A stretch of DNA of 64,000 bases from Onchocerca volvulus (GCA_000499405.2 HG738140.1:12613560-12677559), one strand, 5' to 3'. Shown: positions 12,600 to 26,910, numbered from the stretch's first letter. Notes: a model not told the origin generated them from the sequence alone. Numbers and translations are program-made.

Positions 12600-15500
12600 T
12601 TTTCAAAATTTGATGTAAAGCCAAGTGTTAATTGAAAGATACATGATAACATTTAACAAAGTTAAATTGCAAAGTTGTTTTTTCTTCTTTTTTTTTCAAA
12701 TATGCATATTTCAAGCGTATTTTCTCATATTAACGATTTATGTGGAAAAAACTTGCTAAGAAAAATCATGATGAAAAGAATGAAAACAAAAGGAAAAAGG
12801 CAAAAGTCAAAGAATATTCTTGAATTGGGAGTTAGTGTTTGTATTTTTCTATGAAGCATGCAAAAATATAATTCTTTTCTGATTTTGTGGCAAGCCAAAC
12901 TGGAATGAGAAAAAAAAAGAAACGGACGTTGTCTTACAACAATATTATGAATTGTATTGAATAGTTTGCGCAAACAGTTGAATCTTTGGATAATTACGGT
13001 AGTAGCATGATGGTAGATATATTTTATAATGAAAGTCATAAGTATCAACTATTATTTATAATGATATAAGAATATGAGAGAAATCAAGGGAAGTAAAGGC
13101 ATGATATAAGCATTCCGGACAGAGGAATAGTCCAGACAGGGATTCCGGATCTATGTTTAAGGAATCCGTTTCTCAGTGAGACATTTGCAGTGTCATTGAA
13201 AATGCTACAAATGATCATGCGGTAACAATGACAAGAATAGTTAGTCAAATGAAATTAAACAACTGAAGAGTGAAAATGGCATCTCACATATTTTTTCAGA
13301 AACTTTTTTAGGAGACAAACAAAAACTAAAAGATAAACACATTTGTGTAAGGTTGTAAAAGACTTAGATATGGATATGTTTACATCGGATCCGAAAAAAG
13401 AGAGGAAAATTGAAGTATTCCGGAAAAGAGAGAAGATGAAGATGCAAAATATATCAAAGACAGGAGTAAAGATGTAATGTGAAAATGAGACGAAAATTCA
13501 AATATTTTAGAAGAGAAAGAAATTCCCTTTTGTTGCCTTTCGTTCTTCAATTCGAGGAATCCCACCACTTCTAACTTTTTGCAAGAAATGTGTGCATAGT
13601 TGATGATGGCATTGTGCGAAACTAGTTGATAATATCTTCGCTGTGGTTTGTGATATGGGTGCTGTTGATCTAGTAATGGTGCAGTGTTGATAGCGGCAAT
13701 CAAGTTGATGATAATTTTACGGAAATGTTTACTTCTATTATCCATCATGTGATCTGTTACGTAAATTAATGAAAGGTAAGAGAAAAAAAAAACAGAAATT
13801 TGGAAGAAATGATTGAACTAGGAATAAACAATACTGTATGAAGAGAATGAATAGAGTAAGTTAATGAAATGAGTTGAAAATTTTCCATGATGTCATGATA
13901 ATAAAACTTGTTACAAACGAAGAAAGAGCAATCGAATTATCGATTTGCTCAATAACCGAAGCAATGAAATTTAATAATTTAGTTTAAATTTAAGAGGAAA
14001 ATTGTCAACAAAATACAAAAATAAAAAAGAAAAAAAATTCCCAACTATACGAATCCAAATTTACAATATTTCAGATTGTTATGGAATATATAAAATTTGC
14101 TATTAATTATTCTCATTTTATTTCTAATAAGTTGAGCATGAATGAATAAAAGTAATGAAAATTTTAAGTTATGGTAACAAGAATTTAAGATTGCAAATCT
14201 CTCGAGGAATCAAAATATGGAAGAAATTTTATGATGAAGATTTGCAAAGGATTTATTATAGATAAAGAAAATCATTTACCAATTTAAAAAGCCGGTTATA
14301 TCATTATCACTATTATTCATTATCATTTACTCTTCTCCCTTGTTATTTCCACCTTCTTTCTTCATGCATACATTAGGATTTGAGAGATATTTGCGAAATT
14401 TCTATGATTGCATCGAATAAGTGGAACGACCAGACAATGAAATGCGAATAGATATTTGACGAGAATAATGTTTTTACTTATCTTGCTGGAAATTTTATGA
14501 ATGACTAATACTTGATCCAATCGACTATCTTGAAGGTTTTTCTCGTTCATTTTCCGATAAGCAATATTAACAATACATATCATTTAAACATTTTCTGCAT
14601 GAAATAAGCTACAATATTAAATTCTTGTTTTGAATTAATAATAGAAATTACAAAGCAACCTTTCTTAGTATAAGATTTTAAATTACATAAAAAGGATTAT
14701 TATTGCAATTTCACAATATTTTCACCATTCTATCATTTAATTTTACAATTTATTATCATTTTTTAATTTAAAGAACGAACATTTGCTTACATATATATAC
14801 AAATTTAATTTAATCTTGGAGCTGACCTATTAGAAGAGGAAGTAACAGAATTAGCAATCTTTTTTCATTATTAATAGTCCGTGAAGTATTTTCAATCATA
14901 AGACAACGATTCTATTCTTAGCTAATATATCTATAAAAATAAAGAATAAGAAAAGAAAGTACGATACGAATGTATTACATTGAAATTGTAGAAGTGGACG
15001 AATTACATTTAGGACAAATTTATGTTCAATCAACAAATGAATGATTAAGGTAAAGGACATCTTCATTACAATCTATTTTTTAAAAATTTTTTTTATAAAA
15101 AAAACCTTCCATTTGATACTATCATTTCGTTCCTTTAAAATGATTCTCAAAAGAAAAAAGAAAGAAAAAAAATCAATTTGTTATTGGCACTTACCAAATG
15201 ATCACTTAGTTATTTTTCAATAGAGGAGAGATTATCGAAATAAATAAACAATGGCAAGGATTTTGAGATATTGATAAAATAATGAAGATTTCAAAAGCTC
15301 AGACAATGCTATTGAAAATTTAAAATTTAGTTAATGGAAATCATTCAATAGATTGTATTAATATTAGATGTTTTTGAAGATTCTGAAAAACTCACTAAAA
15401 ATCCTTATGAAATGATATTTACGGATAATAAAATTTAATAATTCAACCTTTATTTGTAAAAGTTTTCAAAATTGCATTCCTCATTCCTCAATAGTTAAAA

Positions 15501-17920
15501 TCATATTTTAAATATTTCAGGAAACCTTTCTAATCCATCTACTACTAAATGGTTCATAAAATAAATTGCCGAATAGAGTTAAATAGAACGAAAATGGCAT
15601 ATTACAAAGAGATTGAAAAAATTTTTGAAGTCTAAAGAATTTTTTTGAGACACTTGTAATTCAAGGTTATATCATTCCTTTTATCTCTTTTCAGAGATCT
15701 TTTATTATTTTTTCTTTTTGATATTATAGAATTCTAATCAAAATGGAAGCACTTGCAAATTTTGATTTCAAATATTTTAGTAATACTAAATTTCAACTGG
15801 AATAATTGAATTCTTGAAAATGCATTAATGTGATAAAAAATATTTTTTTTTAGAATGAGACCATTATAATTAATTAACGGAGCATAATGTTCTTTTTTTT
15901 TTACACAAGATATCAATCAAATTCGGTAAAACCGGCTATTGATTTTACTAAAATTGATTTCAGTCTAATGAAGCTATCTGCCCATAATTTCTATTATTTG
16001 ATCATGTGAAATGTCATCATCAAATTTTTTGAAAGATAACCGAAAATGAACAAAAATTAGACAAATCAAACTTGATTTTTCTTTGTCGATCATTTTTCGA
16101 AGGCAACCCCATATGATCAGAAAAATAAATTCTTTTTGACGAGAGCAGGAGAAATTCTAGTCTTTTTGTTTAGCTATGTCTTTTTTTTTAATTTTGACTG
16201 ACATAAATTTAATAGGATCTTTAGATAATATCACTTTTTTCTCTTACAATTGGAACAAAGAATTGTGAGATGTTAAAGTGGCAAAAAGTTTTAAATGAAA
16301 GACAAACTTCAATTTTCAGCAACTGTAAAATTAATAAGAAAAAGAGGATCAATTTTAAAAATCATTTTCATTCAAAATATATCTGATCATTCAATGAGAA
16401 TTTCTTTAAGATACATTTTTAGAGTGTGCCGTTTAAAAACTTGAATAACTTTTTTGAGTTTTTTCTTAAATAGTATTTAAGCAAAATTTAGGCGCAATTT
16501 TTGTTAACGACAGTTATTAATCAAGTTAGATGTATTTCAATTTTTGATGAATTAAACATCCAAATTTAATCGGTATTATTCAGAATGCATCAGAAAGTAT
16601 GATTACCAACACTTACTACAACCAAGTAAGGTTAAATGATTTCATGGAAATGCATTGAATTTTAATCGTCTTGGAAAACAAAATTCAATTTAAGGTTTAA
16701 ATTTAAAAAAAGAAAATCTTCGGAATTAAATAAAGTGATCAGAATTTCAAAATATGATATGCTGAAAAATATACAAATTGCAGAGATGAAATCGTGTGAT
16801 AAAGTAATCACAAAACTTCTACTGCTACTTAAATACTTGGTAGAAATAGAACACAAATTGACCAAATTAAAATTTATTGAAAAAAATTTGATTAAACTAA
16901 CCGTAAAAGAAAATATCAAAAACATTGCGATAATCAATTTGCTTGAGAGAGAATACACGAATCATTTTGACATAATTTTAATGTCTCAATGAAACAAACG
17001 AAGATTGTGATCTTTTTCATCAATGGAAATATTGCTGAAATTATATTTATTTTTTCGTTTTTTTCTTCTATCTTCTCTTGAAACATTGAAAAAAAAGATT
17101 TTGGGAAAAATTGATAAGATTAGAAGATTTTTTAATGGGTGGGAACTTCTTTTTTTTTTGGGCTAACAACAATATTTTGACTCATTTACTGCAATATAAT
17201 TATTAGCGGTAAAAACTTGTGAAACTATCCACATTTAAGCGAGAAAAAAAAAAAGTTAATAAACAAATAAACTAGTTTTTAATGATTGCAGTCGCTTTGT
17301 AAGTAAAAAAACAATCATCACTTCCAGCAATCATATATAATAATAATATTTATTTATTACGAAATAAATAAATAAATCAGTGGATAAAAATTCTTTTAAA
17401 ATTTATGTAATCAATTTGAGTTGTTCTGTCAAGCAATACTCAATTAAATCTTATAGGAGAAATATCAGAAAGGATTATACATCGAGGGTTTTGTTAAGCA
17501 AAGGTCGAATCAAAAGTTTTCAACTATTATTTGGAACAACGAAATTCCACAAAACTTTTTACCAATTATATGCTTTTTTTAGAGTTAATCTCTGCAGTAG
17601 TGATTAAAGTAAATGTGACTGATAATATTGATAAGGATGGATGAAAAATAATTGTAAATGTCATCATTATTCGCTATCTTTTAAAATTATTGACATGTTA
17701 ATATGAAATATCACAGCGTGTCAAGTCGATAAAAGGATAAGAAATAAAAGAGAAAAGAAACCTGTTATGTACTGTGCATTATCTCATGATTTTCTAGGTT
17801 GGACTTCTTCTATTCAATTCTCAATAAGGAATACTTCCAAAGTTCCAATTTTAGAATAAAAATCGATATAATAAAAATTCAAAAAACTGAATTTGTAGTA
17901 TTTGAGGTACTAGGCAGAAG
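12600..17920. other. AT-rich non-coding stretch
   Basis: The two longest chance frames (minus strand, 12725-13048 and 13380-13748) show no family motif and no splice context. No RNA gene was found. Poly-A and poly-T runs are frequent. Confidence 0.45.
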
Positions 17921-17940
17921 GTACCATGACGTCATGGTAC
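17921..17940. promoter_or_regulatory. 20-bp perfect palindrome with CRE core TGACGTCA
   Basis: GTACCATGACGTCATGGTAC reads the same on both strands, and its centre is the consensus CREB/ATF site. No nearby gene can be assigned, so a regulatory role is inference only. Confidence 0.4.
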
Positions 17941-20900
17941 TTGTTAATAGTAATAATAGATGTATTCCTTTGCTTTTTTCTCTCATTTTTAATCATTTCC
18001 TAAATGATTCCTGCTGCTATAAATCATTTTCATCATTATCGCTGTCATTCATCAGTTTTATCTGAATAATGAAATCTTTTGTCGAAACAATTCAATCAAT
18101 TGTGACACATTTATGTGAAGTAAAAAATTATTAGAAAATTGCATCCAACAAAGAAGTTATCACCATTTTATACACATTTCTTCATGTTCGTTATTTCCCT
18201 CTATTCATTTGCGAATTCGTCTCTTTTACTTTACCAACAGTTGATATTTTACTTTAATTTTATTCTTTTTAAGAATATTTTTGAATTTTAAATAATTTGA
18301 CTAATTCTTATTCATCGTATGGAGCAAAATTTTTGAGAAGTTAAAACAAGTGAAAGAAGAAAGCAATGACATGCAGTGAAAAGATGAATTATCTATGTGA
18401 AAAATAAATATCTTTCGATAAAAATTTGGCAAATAGAATAATCTTGAAATTTATATCAAATTTTGATGTACTAATTTTGAAATTTTATCAAATAAATTAG
18501 AGAAAGATAATTATCACGAACAAAACGAATGGTAAGAAAAGTGATGAAAAAAACGGAAAGCGTAATCAACCGTAAATAATAAAATTTGTTATAATATATT
18601 TGAGGAAAAAAAATGAAGTTAAATGTAAATAACACCGTATGCTTTGCAACTGATTTTCAATCCGATCTTTTCTTGTTTGGTAAATACGCCTCATAACACT
18701 AATTATTGCCAAAGTTGGTTTCTCTAATTTTCCTTCCATCAGAATAAACTTCGTTAATTTATCCAAAATTTACGTTCATGGTAGAATACTTCTTAATTAA
18801 ATTTCATTTTCAAAATAACAATTTTTGATAAAAACAAGTAAATTGCAAATTTTAAACTTAAGAAATTTGAAAACAAAAATGCATGAAATTATCTTTGACA
18901 CCTCAGCTTTTTATTTTTTTTATATACGTTTATAAACAATCTACTAATAATCTATCAGCTAAAACTATAATTAATGATTGCTTGAAATAATAAGAGTAAT
19001 AATAAATCTTAAATGTTTGATTGACTGCTAAGCTATCAATGATTAAATTTGGTATGCAACAATTTTCTTATTCATATGGGGTGGTACATATACGTAGATA
19101 TTATTTATCATCTATTTTTGAACTATTTTATTGAGAATATTTGATGATTTCATGACACGAACATGAGACATGAAAATTTGCTACATTTCTGTGAATTAAT
19201 TTTTTGGTAGATGACGAAATTTTCGAAATAACTCTAGATTTCATCAGTAATAATAATGAAATTAATTAGAAATTATTAGTTTCACTAACATATAACTACT
19301 GAACATTTCACTATGATTCATTTTAAACATTTTGAACGCTTTGCAACTTTATGGCTTTAAATATTTTTAATGCTCAGACTATTACCTTTGTAAAATCAAG
19401 TTGATTTATAAGATGTCAGTCCTGATCATAGATTCAAGAAATTCAGCGGTTTCAATTCTTATCAGTAAACAAGTCGGATTTAAATTAAATGATCTTTATT
19501 GGAGTAAAAATGTAGTTTTTTTAAAAACTACATTTTTTCTTAATGTTAAAAATAAATAGTATTATGACAATAATCACCAAATCATACTCTATCACTATTA
19601 TCATTATAAATAATAATTTCTCAGCATTTATAATATCATTCTTGCCAATTATATCGAAAATTTGCTATCAATTATGTCAAAATTTCATTTATTCCAATTG
19701 ACACATATAGTAAATCGATTGCCGCATTCAATAATAAAGAAACAAGTTTTAATGAAATTTATTTAATGCATACTCTTTGGCAGTATGACTACACTTCATT
19801 GCCAGTGTTGTTTTACCAGTTTTTAGTGAATCATTTGTGATAATTGGTGAATTTTTTTTTTTTTTGAATCACTGATAAGGATTACTTAAATGATTCGCAG
19901 TGAATCATTGATGATATTTGGTAAATATTTCTTTTTAAATCATTGATAATGATTTTCTTTTTTTAGAATAAAATGCGAATGGAAAGAAAGTTATGCTTGA
20001 TGAAGGATTGGCTGGAAGAGTGCAAGATTTTTCCTCATAATTTTTGATAATCTTTGTTAAATGCAAGTTAAAGAAAGAGCAAAGTAAACTTAAATTAGCT
20101 GTATTGAAATATTTCAAATCTATCACCCATTCACACATAAATAACATATCATTTTGATACGAATAAATATACGAGCAAGCGTATCATTCATAAATATAAA
20201 TAAATTAAAAGTGCTAATTTTAACATAACTTCCGAAATTTTAATTGAATGTTAATTTGATTCAAATTGAAAAGCCGAAAATTAGTCGATAGGAACTCTGA
20301 TAAATTAATTCTCCAAAAAGATTATTAAATATCAAGAACAGATATCATTAGATATCATAAAAAAAAAAAGAAAAATATCAAAAACATGTGATATTATCGC
20401 TTCATTTTCCGAAAAATTTGAAATCTGTTCAAAATGGATAAACGGCCTGTGAATTGTTAATATCCTTGATTTCATAACACAGAAAAAAAAAGTTTATTGC
20501 ATTTTGCTGTTTTTTGAGATTTTAGTTAGGCCAGAAAATATTAACTTCAACGACTTTATTAAGAACCTTTGCTTCTAATTTTTTTTAAAACAATATGGTA
20601 TACTAATTATTATAATGATGATTTTCCAATGGCAAATGTCCCTTACACTGCTTAAAAAATTTATGCAAAATAAAAAGGGAAGAAATCAAAATTCGTGTTC
20701 AAATCAGACCTAATTATCATCATGTTACCTAGTTACAACAGTAGCAGTAGTTAGTAAAGCGATAGTTGAAGTCTTAACAACTAAGATACCATTAAATTTT
20801 GGCCTTTAATAGTAAGAATAAAAGAAATGACACATTGCCGACTCACAATTGGCATATTTGATCGATTTAAATCGGCAACAATAAATTTTCGACGTTTCAT

Positions 20901-23400
20901 TTTATATATTCTCTAATAATCAAAATTTTACTACCTCAACATAGTTTATATTCCCTATAACTTCGTTTTCAATTCCATTTAAAGCATACCCGAATGAATA
21001 TGTGATGGGAAAAATGGTCATGATGGTCATCTTAATTGGTGACTAATAAAATTCATCAATTAGTAATTCAGGTACCTGCTCTTCGAAAGTTTATAATTAC
21101 AGTAGTATGAAAAAATCTTCAATTATTTCATATTTTCGTTAACTTTAAATCAACATAACTTACCAGTACTATATCATAATTATTGCACCAAAAACACCAT
21201 AAACTTGAATATTTCATTATGATATTAAGATAGAATGATTTAGCAGAATCTTGAATGACAATTAGTTATCATCAGAATTTAGCATGATCGGTTAATTTCA
21301 TTTAACTTGACTTATATTTTACAAATTCCATAGAAGTTGATAATAGGCCATGTGCGGTATAATTGCGTCAACAACGAAACATACACTGAATATTCAATTT
21401 TAAATATCTAATAAATCCAGAAAAATATTATCTGACCTACTTGTTCATCATATTCTTTCCTGAATTAATCAAATATCGAAAGCAATTTAAAAAAAAATAA
21501 CGTAAAATATATAACAGATGGGCATCTTTCGAAAGATCCGAATATGTTTTGATTTTCTCCCATTTCTGAGATAAGCAGTCATTTTAAATTTTGATAGGAA
21601 ATTATAGAAAAATTGAAAAGAATAAATCCAAACTTAAGTTAAAACATAAAATTTCAACAAAAGAACAAGAAATTTTGTCAAATTTCTCTTTTTATCGAGA
21701 AGAAATTACAATTAATAACATTTGCTGAAAAAGAATTTCATAACTTTTTGTTTTATCAATTAATCATTTGCTAAAATGCTGAATACACTGAAATGGATGA
21801 TAGAAATGATCTAATCAGTTGATTATTGCTCTTCGCTTCTTTTCCACTTTCGTGAACGTTACTTTAAATATATATGCAAATGATTCTGACAGAGATTTCT
21901 CGATATTGAAACTAATTTGATTGCTATAAAAAATTGGAAACGAGGAAATTGAATTGATTTAAACAATCGTCAAAAATAAGAAACCATTAATGGAAACCTG
22001 TCGGTAAGTTGTTTATCAGATCTTTTTTTCGGTTCATTGCATTTCACCTCCAATAATCATCATTTATCCATTTCTTCAAACGATCACCACAACTTCGTTT
22101 GCAAATATTTGAAAAATTGGAGCATTAATAGTAAAATGGTATTATTCAACGAGAAATTCAAACAAACTAACATTATTGAATGCAACATTTATTACTGTGC
22201 CACACATGTTTATAGCACATAGGTGTCACTAAAATTTTCTAATATTTTTTCAATCCATCAACTTTGGAGGATGAAAATTTCAAAGATCTGTAAATTGTCA
22301 AGTTGAAAAACAAAAATTTTAAAAGCTAAACAGCAAAGATTAATTAAATATCAATATATTTGAAATCAGGCAAACAGGATAATTTGAAATTTGAAAATTG
22401 CAATATTTTATAAATAAATGAACTTCAAAATTTAATTAGTTTTAAACTATTCTGGCATAATATCAATAATATTTAAGAAAGAAAATTGTTGGTAAATGAA
22501 GATAAAACAAGTAATTAGTTTATCAGAGACTTTGATCATGGAATATATCGGTCACAATGAATATTTTGATCGTATGAAAAGATGGAATAAAATTGGAACG
22601 AACATTTTTTTAACTTTTACAAAATCAACTTTAATGTAATCTCGATATATAATCATATTTTTTTTATAAGTATCAATTCCGGAATACCAAATTTTTGAAA
22701 ATTTCGTTCGGGTTTCAAAAAAAATAAGAAGAAAATGAGACGACCAACTTTTTATAACTTGGGATAAATTACTGATAATCAATGTCGTTCTGGCACCCGG
22801 TATGGTAAATTTTTGATGTCATAGAAGAGCGATAGAATATGTCCTTTAATGTGATCTATCTTTTCCTACATTAATTCTAATTTACATGCTATTCATCCTT
22901 ACTTTTACTTATCATTATCAAAACAATCTTTATAAAATAATGAAAACATTGAAAACCAAAAATATTAAAAAAAAAAAAAAAAAAGGGCAAACTGAGAGGT
23001 TGGCAGGTACAATTTGTATAAATGTCAGAAAGGTAGTAGCCAACATTCGCTGCGGCACCGTATCATGCAATCATCTCCTTCGATTTTATCGTTTTCAAAA
23101 TTCTCCTTTCGCACCTGCATTTTAACCACATTACTGATACGATCAGTTGTTGCGAATTCAAAATTCTCATCCAATTTATTTCACACAAAATGCTCTTATT
23201 ATCTCATTAATAATATATACTCATTACATCGTGTATAATACATTCCACATTAATCTTCAAATTGATCACATAACATATAAAATATTACGATTCTATTTTT
23301 AATATTCCATTAATCCGGATGATTAACATCTGATCTAATAAAATTAAAAATCTAACCTTAAAAAATTCAAAAAATTTTATCTTAAAAAATCACTATATTT
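17941..23400. other. AT-rich non-coding stretch
   Basis: No gene is supported. A 15-bp-arm perfect hairpin lies at 19506-19537. Diverged repeats of a GTGAATCATTxxTGATAATTGG type occur at about 19825-19945. Confidence 0.4.
19506..19537. repeat. Perfect short hairpin, 15-bp arms
   Basis: AAAAATGTAGTTTTT is followed after two bases by its exact reverse complement, then more T. It resembles a stem followed by a T run, but no transcript can be assigned to it. Confidence 0.6.
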
Positions 23401-23413
23401 CGTTTTTCGACGT

Positions 23414-23528
23414 AATAATTCTGAAATTCTATCCTTTCGAGAAGGATTCTGAGAACTGTTCCTTCTAACGTTGTATCATTTCATGTTAGTGAGAATAATT
23501 CTCAAAAGGATAGAATTCCGAAATTATT
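23414..23528. repeat. Inverted repeat, 30-bp arms around 55 bp
   Basis: The arms are 23414-23443 and 23499-23528, with the core ATTCTATCCTTT perfectly paired. Weaker similarity may extend outward to about 23403 and 23543. A smaller hairpin lies in the loop (CTAAC...GTTAG). The size and structure fit a small foldback/MITE-like element. Confidence 0.65.
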
Positions 23529-24069
23529 GTATCAAGAAAAGGAAAATATCGATTGTATGATTAATAGGCATATTAGGAATAAATTGGTAAGAAATCATTG
23601 CCATTAATTAGACGTTCAATATTTCTTATTTTTCATTTTGTGACGTAAAAATTGGAACTCTCTTATCATATATCGGAAGCCTTTAAGATCTATCGTAATA
23701 GGAATGGATGAATGAAATGAAGTAACGAATGAATTTTTATCAAAATAAAGCTAAAAATTCAAAAATATATTCTAAAATTTTTGAAAATTGAAAAAAGACA
23801 ATTACAGTTACATAGATTGATTCAAAAGAAATGGATGGTAAATGAGACAAGAAACTTTTAACGCTGGAAATTGATAGTAATTTATAAATCAATATTCTTA
23901 TCAGAAGTTAAAAAACTGAAAAGAAAATTTAAAGAATCTCGGTAAAAAAATAAATAAAAAATATGAAAATTACTTCATGTTTCTCATCTTTTACTTGAAA
24001 ATATTATTAATGAAATTAGACCTTACCAACTATATCTTGAAAGCACAACAATGATATTATAATTAAATA

Positions 24070-24350
24070 ACTCTTTTGTCATTTTTACGCCCATATCTAA
24101 TCTTGATTAATTAACTCGTTAATCAACTTGTTTATTGTTTTTAGGCCTATATCCGATCCTGGTTAATTAACTTGTTTACTGACTTTCTATCATTTTTAGG
24201 CTTATATTCAACCCTGATTAATCAACTTGTTAATTAGTTAATTTTGTCGTTTTCAAGTCTATATCCTAACCTAGTTAATTAACTTGCTAATTGATTTGTT
24301 TGTCATTTTTAGACCTTTGTACGATTCTAATTCAGTCCTCATTTAATCTG
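24070..24350. repeat. Diverged tandem array, ~56-bp unit, about five copies
   Basis: Units share the pattern TTTGTCATTTTTAGGC.TATAT, then CC/AT, then TGATTAATTAACTTGTTAAT. Copies begin near 24075, 24131, 24185, 24241 and 24296. The TTAATTAA/TTAACTTGTTAA cores are themselves near-palindromic. Confidence 0.75.
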
Positions 24351-25540
24351 TAATCAGGCTCACATTCAATCCTAATCTTTGGAAAAGCAACTTGGACTTC
24401 TCTTCAAAAACTTCTTGGAGTGGTAAACAATATTGTATCAAGAAAAAATTTCAATCAAAAATAGATAAAATGCAGAATTTACTGTCATTTAAGAAAAAAG
24501 TATGAAAAAATTGAATCCTACTTTTCTTTTAAACTGAAGATAATTTCAAATTAACGACAAACACTAAAATATATTTCAACCATCCTATATGGACATCTTG
24601 CGATTGAAAACACTCTCCAAATTAACCTAATTTTACATTCTCAATCTTCTTTTTCATTCTCGAATGTGATCTTTTATCCAGAATCAATGTATTTATTGTT
24701 CCCTGTTATCCGAATCTCTAAAAAAATGTTCCGGTACCGCATTTTTCATGAATTTTCCAACTCTATTACATTCACTAAGAAAATACCATTATTCTGTAAT
24801 TTTTACAAAATGATCATTTTTGGAATCTAATGAAACAATTATGCAATAATCACTGAAAAAAGCTCTTCTTATATATAGGCGAGCATTTCCAAAGTTTTGA
24901 TTTTTTTTATTTCTTCGCTCTGAACCAAAAATTTTCAGGTAATTTTAGCTTTCTTGCTAATTAATAAACATTTAACATAATTTTTCCCTCTTTCCATATT
25001 GCGAGAGAATTCGCATGAACTATAAAATTATTTTTTCCATTTTTTTTCCTTCGTCATTTATGTAAATTTCCTCACTTTTCGGCTTACCTTGCCAAAATTT
25101 CAATTAAAACATTGGACATATTTATTTTGCCATTTTTAAATCAGCAGAATTCATCATATTTAGCAGATTTTAAAAACAAGCTCTTTTTCTACCCATAAAT
25201 AATCCGATTAATGCTGAAACATTCTTAAACAAGTTAATATGCAATTTCTTACTTCAATTTTAAAGGATTCGATAATTTTTCAAAAATTTAAGCATTGCGA
25301 TTTTTATTTACAATTCAAATCGTGAAAGTCTGCCCGGAAATTTTAATAAATGATTTGCCAATTAAATGAATAAAGCATAAATACATGCACAATTAATGGT
25401 TGACAAAAGATGTTCCTGAGATAATTATGCAAGAACGAAATATAAAGAACTGGTTGGCGATTTACGAAGAAAGGAACTTTTGATGATATCTTTCTGGTTA
25501 TTAAAGGTAAAGAAGTTGATGATATGCGAAAATAATGTCC
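24351..25540. other. AT-rich non-coding stretch
   Basis: No open frame or RNA gene is supported. Confidence 0.4.
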
Positions 25541-25543
25541 AAC

Positions 25544-25575
25544 ATGCATAATGCATGCAAAATGCATGATGCATG
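25544..25575. repeat. TGCATG-rich cluster
   Basis: Three TGCATG hexamers (25552, 25563, 25570) and several ATGCAT palindromes fall within 32 bases. TGCATG is the known recognition core (as UGCAUG in RNA) of Fox-1/RBFOX splicing factors and is palindrome-like in DNA. No exon is nearby to give it a role. Confidence 0.4.
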
Positions 25576-25959
25576 ATTAACACATAATATTTGGTTGCGC
25601 AAAATTAATACTGATTGAATAAATCTGCTGATTCTCTTATCCAAATACTATTCTATTATTGTACACTAACAAAATTAATCTTAATTGTTAAAATATTCAT
25701 TGAACAACAATGTATATAACAAAATATACTTGCTTTATTACTTGCTTCATTCATATTAAAAGATATAATGAATGAAATAATCAATTGTCAGATTAATATA
25801 GATCATAAACTTGTGCGATTTTCAATTAATGCTAGTTTCTAAATAGATTAATTAATGAGAGGATACTAATTATCTGCATCAATTTCTGAAGGGACATGGC
25901 AGTAATGTATTATAAATTTGGTAATCATAACTATTTCTGAAGACAATAAATTAGAGAAA

Positions 25960-26139
25960 ATGATCGAGAATTTCTCATATTTCGATTTTTTGGACAAAAA
26001 TTGCGAAAGTGTCGAAGAACTTCATGCAGATGATGTCAGTTTTTTGGGTGACATTTCGGGAGAATGTCATTGTTCGAGAATGTTTGAAAAACACACCCAA
26101 TCAATAAGAAATATGAGTTTTGTTGACTTTTTGGCATGA
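25960..26139 (+). CDS. Possible small ORF or terminal exon, 59 residues
   Basis: The frame opens at an ATG and ends in TGA, with codon choice less A/T-biased than the flanks. The product is acidic and starts MIENFSYFDFLD. It has three Cys, two of them in GECHC, and ends SFVDFLA, so a similar S[YF][FV]DFL motif occurs near both ends. The frame stays open 14 codons upstream of the ATG, so it could instead be the last exon of a spliced gene. There is no signal peptide or membrane segment, and I do not recognise the family. Confidence 0.3.
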   Translation: MIENFSYFDFLDKNCESVEELHADDVSFLGDISGECHCSRMFEKHTQSIRNMSFVDFLA

Positions 26140-26910
26140 ATGATGTGTGGTTAATCAGACGAATAATTATTAACAAAACCGCAGTAGAGAATAATTTTTT
26201 CAAAAAAGAAATTCATCACTGTTGAATTCAATTCCAAAAACCATTACTTATTGACGATTCGGGTCGATCAATCAATATTATTATTTTTTAGATAAATAAA
26301 GAATTTTATGATTTTAGCATCGTTCAGCTAGATGAATTAGAAATTAATGTCTAATGATATTGCAGATTGGGAACATAACGGATGATATATTTTCAGGGAT
26401 TGAAATTAGGTCATTTCAATTTCAGATGAATAGTAAAATGATTATCGTAACGTAAAATAGCTATTACATTAGAAAATACGAATAGAGACTGAGAAGTGGT
26501 ATTTTCCGAAATCAGAAACAGTGAAATAAATGCGGAAATGGCCAAATTGAAGCTTTATGAAGTTATTATGTAGATGTTGGGATTATCCGGTAATTCAGTA
26601 AATAATGGTACAGTTATTATTGGGATTTATCCCATTTTAATTACCTATCATTTTACTTTTTTACTCTTCCAATAACATTACTACTTAATGTATCAATCAT
26701 TCATTATAGATGAGATTATAATTGATACTAAATTTAAGCTATCAATTTTAAAATACCTATCTTGACGATATTTTGAAACACTTATTTTAAAATTTTTGCT
26801 ACTTTTAATTTCAATTAAATTTTTATAAACTCCAATGTGATTTTTTTCCAATGCAAAATAAAAAGTTTTTTGGTAAAAAGAAAAGGATTTCTTTCGAAAA
26901 ATTACATTAT

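Noticed and set aside
12725..13048. 107-codon minus-strand frame
   Set aside because: Phe/Ile-rich chance frame in AT-rich DNA with no recognisable domain.
13380..13748. 122-codon minus-strand frame, the longest in the 5-29 kb stretch apart from repeats
   Set aside because: Low-complexity Ser/Phe/Leu tail, no family motif, no splice or trans-splice signal; length is plausible by chance over this much sequence.
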